Notes under the pieces: generated by a model
Told to the model about the DNA's origin: nothing
Database searches by the model: none
What the model saw: only the letters and a program-made list of their open reading frames with translations
Part shown: piece by piece, positions 1 through 8,234 of the stretch
How positions within the stretch are numbered: the first letter of the stretch is position 1
Layout of the letters: each line of letters starts with the position of its first letter
NCBI GenBank assembly: GCA_947259105.1
Contig: CAMYKU010000003.1
Span: forward strand, 1 to 64,000
Length of the DNA stretch: 64,000 bases
Origin: an uncultured Alphaproteobacteria bacterium
Lineage (GTDB): Bacteria; Pseudomonadota; Alphaproteobacteria; UBA8366; JADFVY01
Direction of reading: 5' to 3'
Made by a program: the position numbers and the translations under genes

Positions 1-366
1 ATCTTCATCGTGCCGCCGTCGATCACGTTTCTGAGTTATCTCGAGATCACCGGCGGCCAGCTCGATTTCTTCTCGCGCAGCCTGTTCTACGTGACCATGT
101 TCCTGACCGCGGTCCTGCTTTACATCGCCCGGGATTTCCTGAAATGGCCGTTCTCCGCCGCATGGTGGGCCTTCACCTTTCCATTGGTCGCCATGGCGTC
201 GGCTTCCGTCACCTATTATGCCGCGGCGCCCGGCATCGTTGCCCGCATACTCGCGCTTGCCGCCATCGCGCTGACCACCTTCATCGTCGCCCTTGTGGCA
301 TACCGGACCCTCCGCGGCCTGCTGTCCGGCGCCGGATTCGGCGGTCCCGCCGCGCCGAAGGGGTGA
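1..366 (+). CDS. TDT/SLAC1-family transporter, C-terminal fragment
   Basis: The reading frame is open from the first base, so the gene is cut by the window edge; the GTG at 10 is internal. The fragment has at least three hydrophobic segments. It carries the 'PPSITFLSYL' stretch seen near the C-terminal helices of the tellurite-resistance/dicarboxylate transporter (TehA/SLAC1) family, in which ten helices form an anion channel or C4-dicarboxylate exporter. The tail is short and Gly/Pro-rich. It is followed by a palindromic repeat element, with the BKACE gene converging on it. The family is inferred from this one motif and the helix pattern, and the substrate cannot be assigned. Confidence 0.6.
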   Translation: MFIVPPSITFLSYLEITGGQLDFFSRSLFYVTMFLTAVLLYIARDFLKWPFSAAWWAFTFPLVAMASASVTYYAAAPGIVARILALAAIALTTFIVALVAYRTLRGLLSGAGFGGPAAPKG

Positions 367-382
367 GAGACGGGGGAAACTG

Positions 383-546
383 CGGCGCCGGCTGCCGCCG
401 GCAGGTAAATACGCGCCACCCCCTCCCCAACCCTCCCCCATCAAGGGGGAGGGGGTATTCTCCGCGCAATTTAAGCCCTCCCCCTTGATGGGGGAGGGTT
501 GGGTGGGGGTGACCAAAATGCGTCTTGCCGGCGACAGCCGGCGCCG
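383..546. repeat. Palindromic intergenic repeat element, copy 1
   Basis: This is an element of about 164 bp bounded by near-perfect 21-bp inverted repeats starting CGGCGCCGGCTG, with one mismatch between the arms. Inside lies a second inverted repeat rich in CCCTCCCC/GGGGAGGG around a short AT-richer centre. A related copy lies at 5161-5354, also between genes. It sits between the convergent ends of the TDT transporter fragment and the BKACE gene and can fold into a long hairpin. It encodes nothing visible. It resembles a MITE/REP-type element, and it may also act as a bidirectional terminator. Confidence 0.7.
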
Positions 547-583
547 AAGAAACCGGAGCCACGAGATTCACAGGCTCCCAGAG

Positions 584-1516
584 TCAAAACGCGACCTGGT
601 CGCCGCCCTTGAGGCTCAGGATCTCGCGCGCCTCGTCGGGCGTCGCGACCCCGAGGCCCAGCCCCTCGATGATGCTGCGGGCCATCTTCACCTGCTCGGC
701 GTTCGACTTCGCAAGCTTGCCGCGGCCGGCCCACAGGCTGTCCTCCAGCCCGACGCGGATATTGCCGCCCATGGCCGCCGCCTGCGCCGCGATGCGCAGC
801 TGGCTGGCCCCGGCGCCCAGCACCGACCAGCGGTAGTCGGACCCGAACAGCCTGTCCGCCGTCCGCTTCATGTGGATCACGTCTTCCGGGTGCGTGCCGA
901 TACCGCCCAGGATGCCGAACACCGACTGCACGAAGAACGGCGGCTTGACCAGCCCGCGGCCGGCGAAATGCGCCAGGTTGTAGAGATGCGCGATGTCGTA
1001 GCACTCGAACTCGAAGCGGGTGCCGTTCTCGTAGCAGGTCTCCAGGATGTACTCGATGTCCTTGAAGCTGTTGCGGAACACGAGATCCCGCGTCGCTTCC
1101 AGGTGTTCGCGCTCCCACTGGTGCTTGAACTCCTTGTACTTGTCGAGCAGCGGGTAGAGCCCGAAATTGATCGACCCCATGTTGAGCGAGGCGACCTCGG
1201 GCTTGAACTGGGCGGCCGGCAGGACGCGCTCCTCGACCCGCATGTACGGGCTGCCGCCGGTGGTGATGTTGATGGCGGCGCTGGTGCCCTGCTTGATGCG
1301 CGGCAGGAACCGGCCGAACGCCTCCGGTGTCTGGTCGGGTTTCCCCGAATCCGGGTCGCGGGCATGGAGATGCAGGATGGCGGCGCCCGCCTCGGCGGCG
1401 GCGATCGCCTCGGCGGCGATCTCGTCGGGCGTCACCGGCAGGTGTGGCGACATCGTCGGGGTGTGGATCGAGCCGGTGATGGCGCAGGTGATGACGACCT
1501 TTCCCTGGGCGGACAT
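584..1516 (-). CDS. BKACE-family beta-keto acid cleavage enzyme (DUF849)
   Basis: The 310-residue protein has the length and hallmarks of the beta-keto acid cleavage enzymes. These Zn-dependent TIM barrels condense a beta-keto acid with acetyl-CoA, giving acetoacetate and a new acyl-CoA; 3-keto-5-aminohexanoate cleavage enzyme (Kce) is the founder. An early 'CAITGS' strand, the metal-binding 'HLHARDP' motif near residue 50 and a late 'VGLEDSLW' stretch are all visible. It is the last gene of the minus-strand block, 52 nt after the M24 gene stop. It would suit a final carbon-carbon cleavage step. BKACE substrates vary widely and cannot be read from sequence alone. Confidence 0.85.
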   Translation of the reverse strand: MSAQGKVVITCAITGSIHTPTMSPHLPVTPDEIAAEAIAAAEAGAAILHLHARDPDSGKPDQTPEAFGRFLPRIKQGTSAAINITTGGSPYMRVEERVLPAAQFKPEVASLNMGSINFGLYPLLDKYKEFKHQWEREHLEATRDLVFRNSFKDIEYILETCYENGTRFEFECYDIAHLYNLAHFAGRGLVKPPFFVQSVFGILGGIGTHPEDVIHMKRTADRLFGSDYRWSVLGAGASQLRIAAQAAAMGGNIRVGLEDSLWAGRGKLAKSNAEQVKMARSIIEGLGLGVATPDEAREILSLKGGDQVAF

Positions 1517-1568
1517 GCTCGGTGCCTCCTTCGCCTTATGGTTCGCGCGGCCTCCCGGCCGACCTGCG

Positions 1569-2876
1569 TCAATACGGGTTGGCGATCGGCAGCTCCTGGG
1601 CCGGGAACAGCGTGATCACCCGGCAGCCGTCATTGGTGACCACGACCTCCTCCTCGATGCGCGCCGCCGACATGCCGTCCGTGGCCGGGCAGTAGGTCTC
1701 CAGCGCGAACACCATGCCTTCCTTGATCTCCATCGGATCGTCGAACGAGACCAGGCGGGAGATGATCGGCCGTTCGTGCAGCGCGACCCCCAGGCCATGG
1801 CCGAACTGCAGGGCGAAGGCCTCCATCTCGTCGGTGAACCCGAACTCCTCCGCCTTCGGCCAGACGGCGGCGACCTGGTCGGTGCCGACCCCGGGCCGGA
1901 TCAGCGCGATCGACGCATCGATCCATTCGCGCGCCTGCTTGTAGGCGTCGTTCTGGGCCGGCGTCGCCTTGCCGATGTTGAAGGTGCGGTAATAGCAGGT
2001 CCGGTAGCCCATATAGGCCTGGATGATGTCGAAGAAGGCCTGGTCGCCGGGGCGCAGCACGCGGTCGGTGAAGTTGTGCGGATGCGGGCTGCAGCGCTCG
2101 CCCGACACCGCGTTGATCGCCTCGACGTCGTCGGAGCCCAGCTCGTAGAGCATCTTGTTGGCCTTGGCCACGAGGTCGGATTCGCGCACGCCGGGCTTCA
2201 TCTCCTCGAACATCATGTGGTAGGTGCCGTCGACCATCGACGCCGCCACGTTCAGCAGCATGATCTCGTCCATGCTCTTGATCTCGCGGGCGTCCAGCAT
2301 GACCTGCTGGCCGTCGCGGACCTCGAGATTCTGCTTCTGCAGCTCGAACATCATCGGCGGCTCGACGATGTCGATGCCGAGCGGCTGGTCGGCGACCCCG
2401 GCCTCGACCAGCATCGCCTTGATCTCCTTGGCCGCCTTCTCCATCAGGCCGGCGTCCGGCGGCACCGTGCCGCGCAGGCCCAGCATGCCGGCATGGCAGC
2501 AGCTCTGCGGCAGCCATGGCGCATGCAGGCGGTGGTGCGCCGCGGCCGAGCCGAAATCCCAGACATGCGGGTCCATGTCGCCGGCCAGCAGGCAGTAGCG
2601 GGCGATCTTGTCGCGCGACCACTCGCCGATGGTGGTGCTGGAGATGTACCGGATGTTGTTGTTGTCGAAGCACAGCAGCGCGCCGAGATCGGAATTCTGC
2701 ATTGCCTGGCGGGTGCGGGCCAGACGGTAGTTGTGCAGGCGGCGGAAATTCACCCGCTCCTCGAAGTCGACCGCCGAGTTGCCCGGCGAGGGGATGGCGC
2801 GGCTCCAGTTGTAGCCGGGGTTGATGTCCTCCGGCTTGATGATCGTCGGTTCGCTCAGTCTCGCCTTGTCGTTCAT
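1569..2876 (-). CDS. M24-family (pita-bread fold) aminopeptidase/creatinase-like hydrolase
   Basis: The protein is 435 residues from the ATG at 2876, which has GGGAGG about 8 nt upstream; the longer ORF in the track is not needed. It has an N-terminal creatinase-type domain and a C-terminal M24 domain with 'GHGLGVALHE', 'ALETY' and 'RIEEEVVV'. The usual Asp pair of M24 metallopeptidases is incomplete: the first Asp is in 'AFFDIIQAY', but the second ligand position in 'GYRTCYYRTF' holds Cys. Creatinase and ectoine hydrolase are family members that work without the canonical metal site. A role hydrolysing an amide or C-N bond in this cluster's substrate is likely; the exact reaction is unknown. 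Confidence 0.75.
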   Translation of the reverse strand: MNDKARLSEPTIIKPEDINPGYNWSRAIPSPGNSAVDFEERVNFRRLHNYRLARTRQAMQNSDLGALLCFDNNNIRYISSTTIGEWSRDKIARYCLLAGDMDPHVWDFGSAAAHHRLHAPWLPQSCCHAGMLGLRGTVPPDAGLMEKAAKEIKAMLVEAGVADQPLGIDIVEPPMMFELQKQNLEVRDGQQVMLDAREIKSMDEIMLLNVAASMVDGTYHMMFEEMKPGVRESDLVAKANKMLYELGSDDVEAINAVSGERCSPHPHNFTDRVLRPGDQAFFDIIQAYMGYRTCYYRTFNIGKATPAQNDAYKQAREWIDASIALIRPGVGTDQVAAVWPKAEEFGFTDEMEAFALQFGHGLGVALHERPIISRLVSFDDPMEIKEGMVFALETYCPATDGMSAARIEEEVVVTNDGCRVITLFPAQELPIANPY

Positions 2877-2950
2877 GACTCCGTCCTCCCGGTTTCGTCC
2901 ATTATACCCGTGTTCGCGGCGCCGCGAAGGCCCGTCGAAATTCCGTGCGC

Positions 2951-4033
2951 TCAGGCGCCCCCGCCGGCCAGTTTCTCTTCCATCCAGTCGGCGACCAGCG
3001 GGCGGTACTTGTAGGCGATGTTGTTGCAGACGTGGTTGCCGTCCGGATACTCGACCCATTCGGCAAGCGGCCCCGCCATCTCGGCGACCTTGCGCGCGTC
3101 GGCGACCGGAAAGATGCGGTCGCGCCCGCCGTGGACGACGAGGACCGGGCAGTCCGGCAGGGTTACGCCGCGCAGCGAGAAGGCGCGCGCCCGCGCCGCG
3201 GTGTCATCCATCGTCTCGCCGCCGAGCGCGAAGCCCATATTGGCGCGATAGACCTCGGGCAGGTCGTCCCAGATGGCGCCGAGATCGAAGAAGCCGTTCA
3301 TGCTGGCGACCGCGGCGATCTCCGGCACCGCGGCGGCGGCCTGCAGCGCGAGGTGGCCGCCGAACGCCATGCCCATGACGCCAATGCGGCAATCGAGCCC
3401 GTGCGTTTTGCGCAGCGCGTCCAGAACCGCGGCCAGCACCGACCCCCATTCGGCGCGCAGGTGGTGGTCCTTGCGTCCCTCGCCCTGGCCCGGCCCGTCG
3501 AAGCTGAAGGTGGCGAGGCCACGGGCAAGGAAATGCGCCTCCATGCTGCCGAATTCCTCTTTCGTCGAATCGGAGCCCGGCACCAGGATGACAAGCGGCG
3601 CCGCGGCATCTGCCGGGCGGCGCAGGTAGCCCTTCAGGAGGCCGCCCTCGAACGGCGCCGAAACCGCCTCCGCCGGCGGCTGCAGCAGCGGGGCGGCGCG
3701 GGCGTAGGCGGCCACCTTGCGGTCCGCCGCCGCCCATTTCTGTGTCAGGTCGTCGAAGAACATGAACTGGCCGAAATGGTAGAACAGCGCCGCCCGCCGG
3801 TAGGCCTCGCCGGCCGTCACCAGGCGCCCCGCGCCCTCCGCCGCCTCGCCCATCGCGAGGTGCCGGGCGCCCTCTGCGGACCAGGTCCTGCACCAGTTCG
3901 GCCATTCGCCGGTCTCCTCGATGAGGCGCACGATGTCGCCATGCGTGAGGCCCGCCACCATCATGCGCGGCAGCCAGTGCCCGACGACCTGCTGCAACCT
4001 CGTGGACTGCGGTTCGGCATTCATCTCGGTCAT
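2951..4033 (-). CDS. Alpha/beta hydrolase paralog with nucleophile Ser replaced by Ala
   Basis: The 360-residue protein has an alpha-helical N-terminal cap (about residues 1-115) and a C-terminal alpha/beta-hydrolase core. This layout is that of the FrsA/2,6-dihydroxypseudooxynicotine hydrolase group. It overlaps its 360-residue twin by 4 nt (ATGA). The oxyanion region ('FDGPGQGEG'), the acid Asp in 'HGGRDRIFP' and the His in 'DGNHVCNN' are retained. The nucleophile elbow reads 'GMAFGG' where the twin has 'GVSLGG', so Ser is Ala near residue 223. It may be a pseudoenzyme or regulatory partner, or it may use a non-serine mechanism. Confidence 0.8.
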   Translation of the reverse strand: MTEMNAEPQSTRLQQVVGHWLPRMMVAGLTHGDIVRLIEETGEWPNWCRTWSAEGARHLAMGEAAEGAGRLVTAGEAYRRAALFYHFGQFMFFDDLTQKWAAADRKVAAYARAAPLLQPPAEAVSAPFEGGLLKGYLRRPADAAAPLVILVPGSDSTKEEFGSMEAHFLARGLATFSFDGPGQGEGRKDHHLRAEWGSVLAAVLDALRKTHGLDCRIGVMGMAFGGHLALQAAAAVPEIAAVASMNGFFDLGAIWDDLPEVYRANMGFALGGETMDDTAARARAFSLRGVTLPDCPVLVVHGGRDRIFPVADARKVAEMAGPLAEWVEYPDGNHVCNNIAYKYRPLVADWMEEKLAGGGA

Positions 4034-5112
4034 CCTCCGTCAGCGGGGACCGCCCGCAGCTGTTCGGCCATCCAGTCCGCCGTCAGCGCATCGTAGCAGT
4101 GCCGCCGATTATTGGCGTTGTGGCCGCCCCGCTCGACGACGAGGAAGCGCGTCGGCCCGCGCGCCTCCTCGGCGATGCGCGCCGTCGATTCGGGCGGAAC
4201 GATGGTATCGTCGTCGCCGGTCACCAGGAACAGCGGGCAGGTGATCCTGGACGCCACCCCCTCGAGGGACAGCTGTCTGGACGCCTCCTCGGCCTCCGCC
4301 ATGGTCGCGCTGCCGGAACGCTGCCGGAACGCGGCCATGGTCATCGGCGTGGACTTCGCCCAGCCGTCGTGCCTGTTGTATGGCCCCGAAAGCCCGATGC
4401 AGGCCTTGATGCGTTTCTCGAAGGCGGCGGCGCGCGGCGCGTAATAGCCGCCGAGACTGACCCCCCAGATGCCGATCCGCGCGTGATCGAGGTCGGGACG
4501 GGTCTCGATGAAGTCCACGACCGCGGTGACCGCCACCTCGTAATCGCCGCGGATGACGAAATCGTACTCGCCCTCGCCCTGGCCCGGGCCGTCGAAGGCC
4601 AGCGTCGCGATGCCGCGGCGCAGGAAGCCGGCCTCGTTGGTGCCCATTTCCTCCTTCGCCGAGTCGAGGCCGGCGCACATGATCATCACCGGCGGCCGCT
4701 TGACGCCGCGCGGCTTCCGCAAGACCCCATACAGCGCCTTGCCCTCGTATGGGATTTCCACCCGCTCGCCGGGCGGGTCGAGGTAGGGCAGCGCCAGCGT
4801 ATGGCACGCCACCGCCTTCCCGTGCGCTTCCTTGAGCTGAACCATGTCGTCGACGAAGAGAAACTTGGCGAAGTGATAGAGAACGGCCGCCCGCTGCAGA
4901 TGCTCGCCCGCACTTATGCCATGACCGTCCGCCAGCGCCTGCCGCCCGGCTTCTTCGTGCTCCGCGGCGCGCGCCGACCATGCCCGGCACCAGTCGTCCC
5001 AGCGCTCGAGCCCGCCGGTCACCTCCTGGAAGTCCGAGAGGGGCACGCCGTTGACGACAAAACGGCCGGCCCATTTGGCGATCGCGATGTCGATCAGTCG
5101 GTCTCTGGCCAT
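4030..5112 (-). CDS. Alpha/beta hydrolase, 2,6-dihydroxypseudooxynicotine hydrolase/FrsA-like
   Basis: The 360-residue protein has an N-terminal helical domain and a C-terminal hydrolase core. A full triad is visible: Ser in 'GVSLGG' (about residue 219), Asp in 'TGDDDTIVP' (about 302) and His in 'ERGGHNANN' (about 331). The 'FDGPGQGEG' loop is also typical. Characterised relatives cleave C-C or ester bonds of nitrogen-containing aromatic breakdown products. It opens the four-gene minus-strand run hydrolase, hydrolase-like, M24, BKACE and is translationally coupled to the next gene. A repeat element separates it from the GST upstream. Substrate unknown. Confidence 0.8.
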   Translation of the reverse strand: MARDRLIDIAIAKWAGRFVVNGVPLSDFQEVTGGLERWDDWCRAWSARAAEHEEAGRQALADGHGISAGEHLQRAAVLYHFAKFLFVDDMVQLKEAHGKAVACHTLALPYLDPPGERVEIPYEGKALYGVLRKPRGVKRPPVMIMCAGLDSAKEEMGTNEAGFLRRGIATLAFDGPGQGEGEYDFVIRGDYEVAVTAVVDFIETRPDLDHARIGIWGVSLGGYYAPRAAAFEKRIKACIGLSGPYNRHDGWAKSTPMTMAAFRQRSGSATMAEAEEASRQLSLEGVASRITCPLFLVTGDDDTIVPPESTARIAEEARGPTRFLVVERGGHNANNRRHCYDALTADWMAEQLRAVPADGG

Positions 5113-5160
5113 CTCCGGTCTCCCTGTTCCTCACTGTCTTTAGATAATTCGGCCTGCCGC

Positions 5161-5354
5161 TTGTTTTGCGCCGCCTGCGGCGGCAGGGCATATCGCGTCC
5201 ACCCCCTCCCCAACCCCTCCCCCGCCAGCGGGAGAGGGGCTTTGATTTTCCCGGCCGGAGTACGACATTCAGCCCCTCTCCCGCCTGGGCGGGGGAGGGG
5301 TTGGGGAGGGGGTGGGAAAACCAACGACTCGCCGGCAAGGCCGGCGCCGAACAA
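5161..5354. repeat. Palindromic intergenic repeat element, copy 2
   Basis: This second, diverged copy of the element at 383-546 fills most of the 289-bp gap between the GST and hydrolase genes. Its outer ends are imperfect inverted repeats (left GCGCCGCCTGCGGCGGCA, right the GCCGGCAAGGCCGGCGCC type). The inner arms are again CCCCCTCCCCAACCCC and its complement. Copies of this pair at two places in one 5-kb stretch suggest a dispersed genomic repeat. The hairpin could attenuate transcription between liv/GST and the hydrolase genes. Confidence 0.7.
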
Positions 5355-5401
5355 GCAGTTGCCGAAGTTTCGACGACTTCTCAATTGCAGGATCCCGTAT
5401 T

Positions 5402-6175
5402 TCACGTGACACCCGGCGGCTCCGCTTTCGGCTTGCCGCCGATGCCTTCGTATTGTTCGGACAGCCGCGATCCGAAATAGAAGGCGGCGGCGCAGGACGG
5501 CCGCGCCCGCATCCGCGCATACCAGTCGACGACGGCGGGGCGGTCCGCCCACAGGCGGCCGAGTCCCAGATCGTCGGCGCGGTCGATCAGCGGCAGCATG
5601 CAGAAATCGGCCAGCGTGATCCGGCCGCCGGCCAGCCATTCCTGATCGCGCAGCGACGCCTCCATGCGGGACGCGGTGAGGGAAACCCGTTCCTCGGCCT
5701 CGTCCAGCGTCTCCCGGCTGAAGCCGGTGCGGGCGAACTTGCGGAAGAAATGCTTGCGCAGCGGCTTGGCGGCCGCGATGCGCTCGAACTCCGCCGCGTC
5801 CATTTCCCTGAAGTGTTTGGCGAACGCCTGGTTGTAGGACGGGTAGCGCACCGCCGGGGTCGGCACCTCGTCGATGAAACGCTGCCAGATCCGCATGCGC
5901 GCGCGCCCGGCCGGATCGGCCGGCGTCAGCCCGGTCTCCGGAAACACCTCGTCGAGATACTCGACGATCACGGACGATTCGATGATCACCTCGCCGTCGT
6001 GGATCAGCGCCGGCACCACGCCGTTCGGGTTGATCTTCAGGTAGTCCTCCTTCAGCTGGTCGCCGGCGAACAGCCTGAGCCGGTGGTCGGCGAAGTCCAG
6101 GCCCTTCTCGTGCAGCACCAGCCGGACTTTCTGGCTGCAGGTCGACTGCGCCGCGTTGTACAGCTCAAGGGTCAT
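5402..6175 (-). CDS. Glutathione S-transferase family protein
   Basis: The protein is 257 residues from the ATG at 6175; the track's longer frame starts earlier without need. A thioredoxin-like N-terminal domain (about 1-80) carries 'STCSQKVRLVL' and the conserved 'NPNGVVPALIHDG' and 'ESSVIVEYL' motifs that bind glutathione. An all-helical C-terminal domain follows with 'RITLADFCMLP'. Members of this broad class conjugate, isomerise or reductively cleave electrophilic or ether substrates. It lies 28 nt downstream of the hydroxyisobutyrate-dehydrogenase-like gene on the same strand, so it probably belongs to the same catabolic transcript. Reaction not predictable. Confidence 0.85.
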   Translation of the reverse strand: MTLELYNAAQSTCSQKVRLVLHEKGLDFADHRLRLFAGDQLKEDYLKINPNGVVPALIHDGEVIIESSVIVEYLDEVFPETGLTPADPAGRARMRIWQRFIDEVPTPAVRYPSYNQAFAKHFREMDAAEFERIAAAKPLRKHFFRKFARTGFSRETLDEAEERVSLTASRMEASLRDQEWLAGGRITLADFCMLPLIDRADDLGLGRLWADRPAVVDWYARMRARPSCAAAFYFGSRLSEQYEGIGGKPKAEPPGVT

Positions 6176-6203
6176 GCCGCCCTCCTCCGCGGGCCCTGTC
6201 CCG

Positions 6204-7145
6204 CTAATCCTCAAGTCCGGTCGGAACCTCGACATCCTCCGGCTTCAGCTCGAGGTTCGAGGCCTTGGCCTGCAGCTCCAGGAGCGTCGCGAAGTCGATG
6301 TCGGTATAGCCGTTGCCGATCAGCGCCTGGATGATCTCGCGGGTCGTCGAGGCGACCTGCATCGGCACCTCGAACTTGCGCGCCGCGGACAACCCGAGAT
6401 CCATGTCCTTGCGCAGCAGCTGCGGCGTGAACGTCGTGGTGTAGTCGAGCTTGACCAGGGCCGGCGCCTTGTACTGCGTGAACATCGAGCCCATGACGCT
6501 CTTGTTGATGAACTCCAGCATCGCATGGCGCGGCACGCCGGCCTTCTCCGCCAGCACGGTGATCTCGACCAGCGACTGGATGACGACGCCAAGGAAGACG
6601 TTGTGGCAGATCTTGCAGAAGCGGGCCAGCTCGCCCTCGCCGACATAGCTGACGCCGCGGCCGAGGCATTCCAGATACCCCACCACCTCGTCATAGGTCT
6701 CCTTCGGTCCCGAGGCGACGATGCTCAGCTTGCCGGCCTTTACCACCTTGCCGTTGCCGCTGACCGGTGCGGCGAGGAAGGCGGCGCCGACCTTGCCGAC
6801 GTCGGCGCGCGCCTGGGCCGAGGCGTCTTCCGAGACGCTGGTGCAGTCGATGAAGATCTTCGGCGGCCCACCGCTTCCCGAAAGCACCCCGTTCGGCCCG
6901 GAGATTACCTCCAGCAGGTCGTCCGACGTCGCCACCATGGTCATGATGATATCGCGGCCCGCGAGGTCCGCGGGCGTATCGACGATGGACGCTCCGGCGG
7001 CGGTCAGGGGTTCGGCCTTGCTGCGTGTGCGGTTGTACACCGCGATGTCGCAGCCGGCCTTGGCCAGGCGTTCGGCCATCGGATAGCCCATCCGGCCGGC
7101 GCCGATCCAGCCGATGCTGTGTCCTTTAGGGTCGAAGTCTGTCAT
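6204..7145 (-). CDS. 3-hydroxyisobutyrate dehydrogenase-family NAD(P)-dependent oxidoreductase
   Basis: The protein is 313 residues from the ATG at 7145. An N-terminal Rossmann fold with 'IGWIGAGRMGYPMA', the substrate-binding 'APVSGNGKVVKAGKLS' loop and the catalytic Lys in 'RFCKICHNVFLG' identify a beta-hydroxyacid dehydrogenase. The family oxidises 3-hydroxyisobutyrate, tartronate semialdehyde, 6-phosphogluconate and similar hydroxy acids. It follows livM by 44 nt and precedes the GST gene, so it should act on a product of the imported compound. It is distinct from the second family member at 34510-35400. Confidence 0.85.
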   Translation of the reverse strand: MTDFDPKGHSIGWIGAGRMGYPMAERLAKAGCDIAVYNRTRSKAEPLTAAGASIVDTPADLAGRDIIMTMVATSDDLLEVISGPNGVLSGSGGPPKIFIDCTSVSEDASAQARADVGKVGAAFLAAPVSGNGKVVKAGKLSIVASGPKETYDEVVGYLECLGRGVSYVGEGELARFCKICHNVFLGVVIQSLVEITVLAEKAGVPRHAMLEFINKSVMGSMFTQYKAPALVKLDYTTTFTPQLLRKDMDLGLSAARKFEVPMQVASTTREIIQALIGNGYTDIDFATLLELQAKASNLELKPEDVEVPTGLED

Positions 7146-7189
7146 CGATTTCCATCCTGCGTTTCTGGAAGAATCCTTGAATGAAGCCG

Positions 7190-8227
7190 TCAGTCCCAAT
7201 CGAGAATTCGCGGCAGCCTGCCCCTTCTGCGCAGCGTGCCGACGATCCCGTTCGGGAAGAACATCAGGGCCAGGATCATGATGATGCCGGTCCCGAGAAT
7301 GTTGATCTGGCTGGCGCCGAACTGGCTGACGAAAAACTCGTTGAAGGCGATCAGCAGCACCGTGCCGACGACCGGGCCGGCCACCGTGCCCTTGCCGCCG
7401 AGGATGCACATCAGCACCATGTTGGCGGCGACCAGGATGATCAGGAAGATGTTGGGGCGGATGTAGGTCATGTACTCGCCCCAGATCGCCCCCGCCGTGC
7501 CGACGAAGAACGCGCTGATCGCGAACGCCAGGATCTTGTAGAAGCGCGTGTCGATGCCGGCGCTTTCGGCCTTGATCTCGTCCTGCGAGATCGCCCGCAG
7601 GCCGAGCCCGAATTTCGAATGCCGTATGGCGTACGATGCGACCAGGCTGGCCACCGCGATGACCAGCATCGCATAGTAGTAGGGGATCTTGACGTACTGC
7701 ACCGGCAGCTCCATCCGCGGCAGGCTGATCCCGTTGGAGCCGCCGACGAAATCCCAGTTGTCGAACAGGATCCGCGCCACCATCAGCAGTGCGATCGACG
7801 AGATGATGAAGGCCGGCCCCCGGACCCGCAGGGTAATGAATCCGACGCAGAAGCCGACGGCCATCGCGACCACGCCGGCCAGCGGCGCGGTCAGGAACGA
7901 CGAGATGCCGTAGCTGGCCAGCAGCATGCCGGAGACATAGCCGCCGATGCAGAAGAACACGTTGTGCCCGATCGAGATATAGCCCGCAAAGCCGCCGAGG
8001 ATGTTCCAGCCCGAGGTCATCGCGACGTACATGAACGCGTACAGCATCAGGTGCAGGGGATAGTTCCAGTTCCCTCCGGTCAGTTGCACCAGCGGAAACA
8101 GCGCGAGGGCGGCCAGTATGACCAGCAGTGCCGGCCATGAGCCGCCACGGCGGCGGGTGCCGGCAAGAGCCGCGTTGTACGCATCGCGCTCGGCGAGGAC
8201 GGTGTCGATGTTTTGCCGGTCGGTCAT
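7190..8227 (-). CDS. livM: Branched-chain amino acid-type ABC transporter permease LivM
   Basis: This 345-residue inner-membrane protein has a hydrophilic N-terminus of about 28 residues followed by multiple helices. LivM hallmarks are 'GGFAGYISIGHNVFF', 'LRVRGPAFIISSIAL', the EAA-like 'GLGLRAISQDEIKAESAGI' loop and 'LGGKGTVAGPVVG'. It forms the heteromeric pore with LivH. Only 7 nt separate the LivH stop from this start. The neighbouring enzymes suggest the substrate need not be an amino acid, since Liv systems also import aromatic acids, amides and urea. Confidence 0.9.
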   Translation of the reverse strand: MTDRQNIDTVLAERDAYNAALAGTRRRGGSWPALLVILAALALFPLVQLTGGNWNYPLHLMLYAFMYVAMTSGWNILGGFAGYISIGHNVFFCIGGYVSGMLLASYGISSFLTAPLAGVVAMAVGFCVGFITLRVRGPAFIISSIALLMVARILFDNWDFVGGSNGISLPRMELPVQYVKIPYYYAMLVIAVASLVASYAIRHSKFGLGLRAISQDEIKAESAGIDTRFYKILAFAISAFFVGTAGAIWGEYMTYIRPNIFLIILVAANMVLMCILGGKGTVAGPVVGTVLLIAFNEFFVSQFGASQINILGTGIIMILALMFFPNGIVGTLRRRGRLPRILDWD

Positions 8228-8234
8228 CCCGGGC

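Noticed and set aside
383-546. CCCTCCCC-type repeat as a CRISPR array
   Set aside because: Only one palindromic unit, no regular repeat-spacer structure and no cas gene.
293-1615. Long plus-strand ORF of 440 codons opposite the BKACE gene
   Set aside because: Antisense shadow with low-complexity Arg/Ala/Gly sequence; the minus-strand BKACE frame has clear family motifs.
1167-3014. 615-codon plus-strand ORF
   Set aside because: Antisense to the M24 gene; composition is typical of GC-rich shadow frames, and no motif is present.
6204-8138. 644-codon minus ORF fused to the hydroxyacid dehydrogenase
   Set aside because: Only the final 313 residues match the dehydrogenase; the rest is the shadow of livM.
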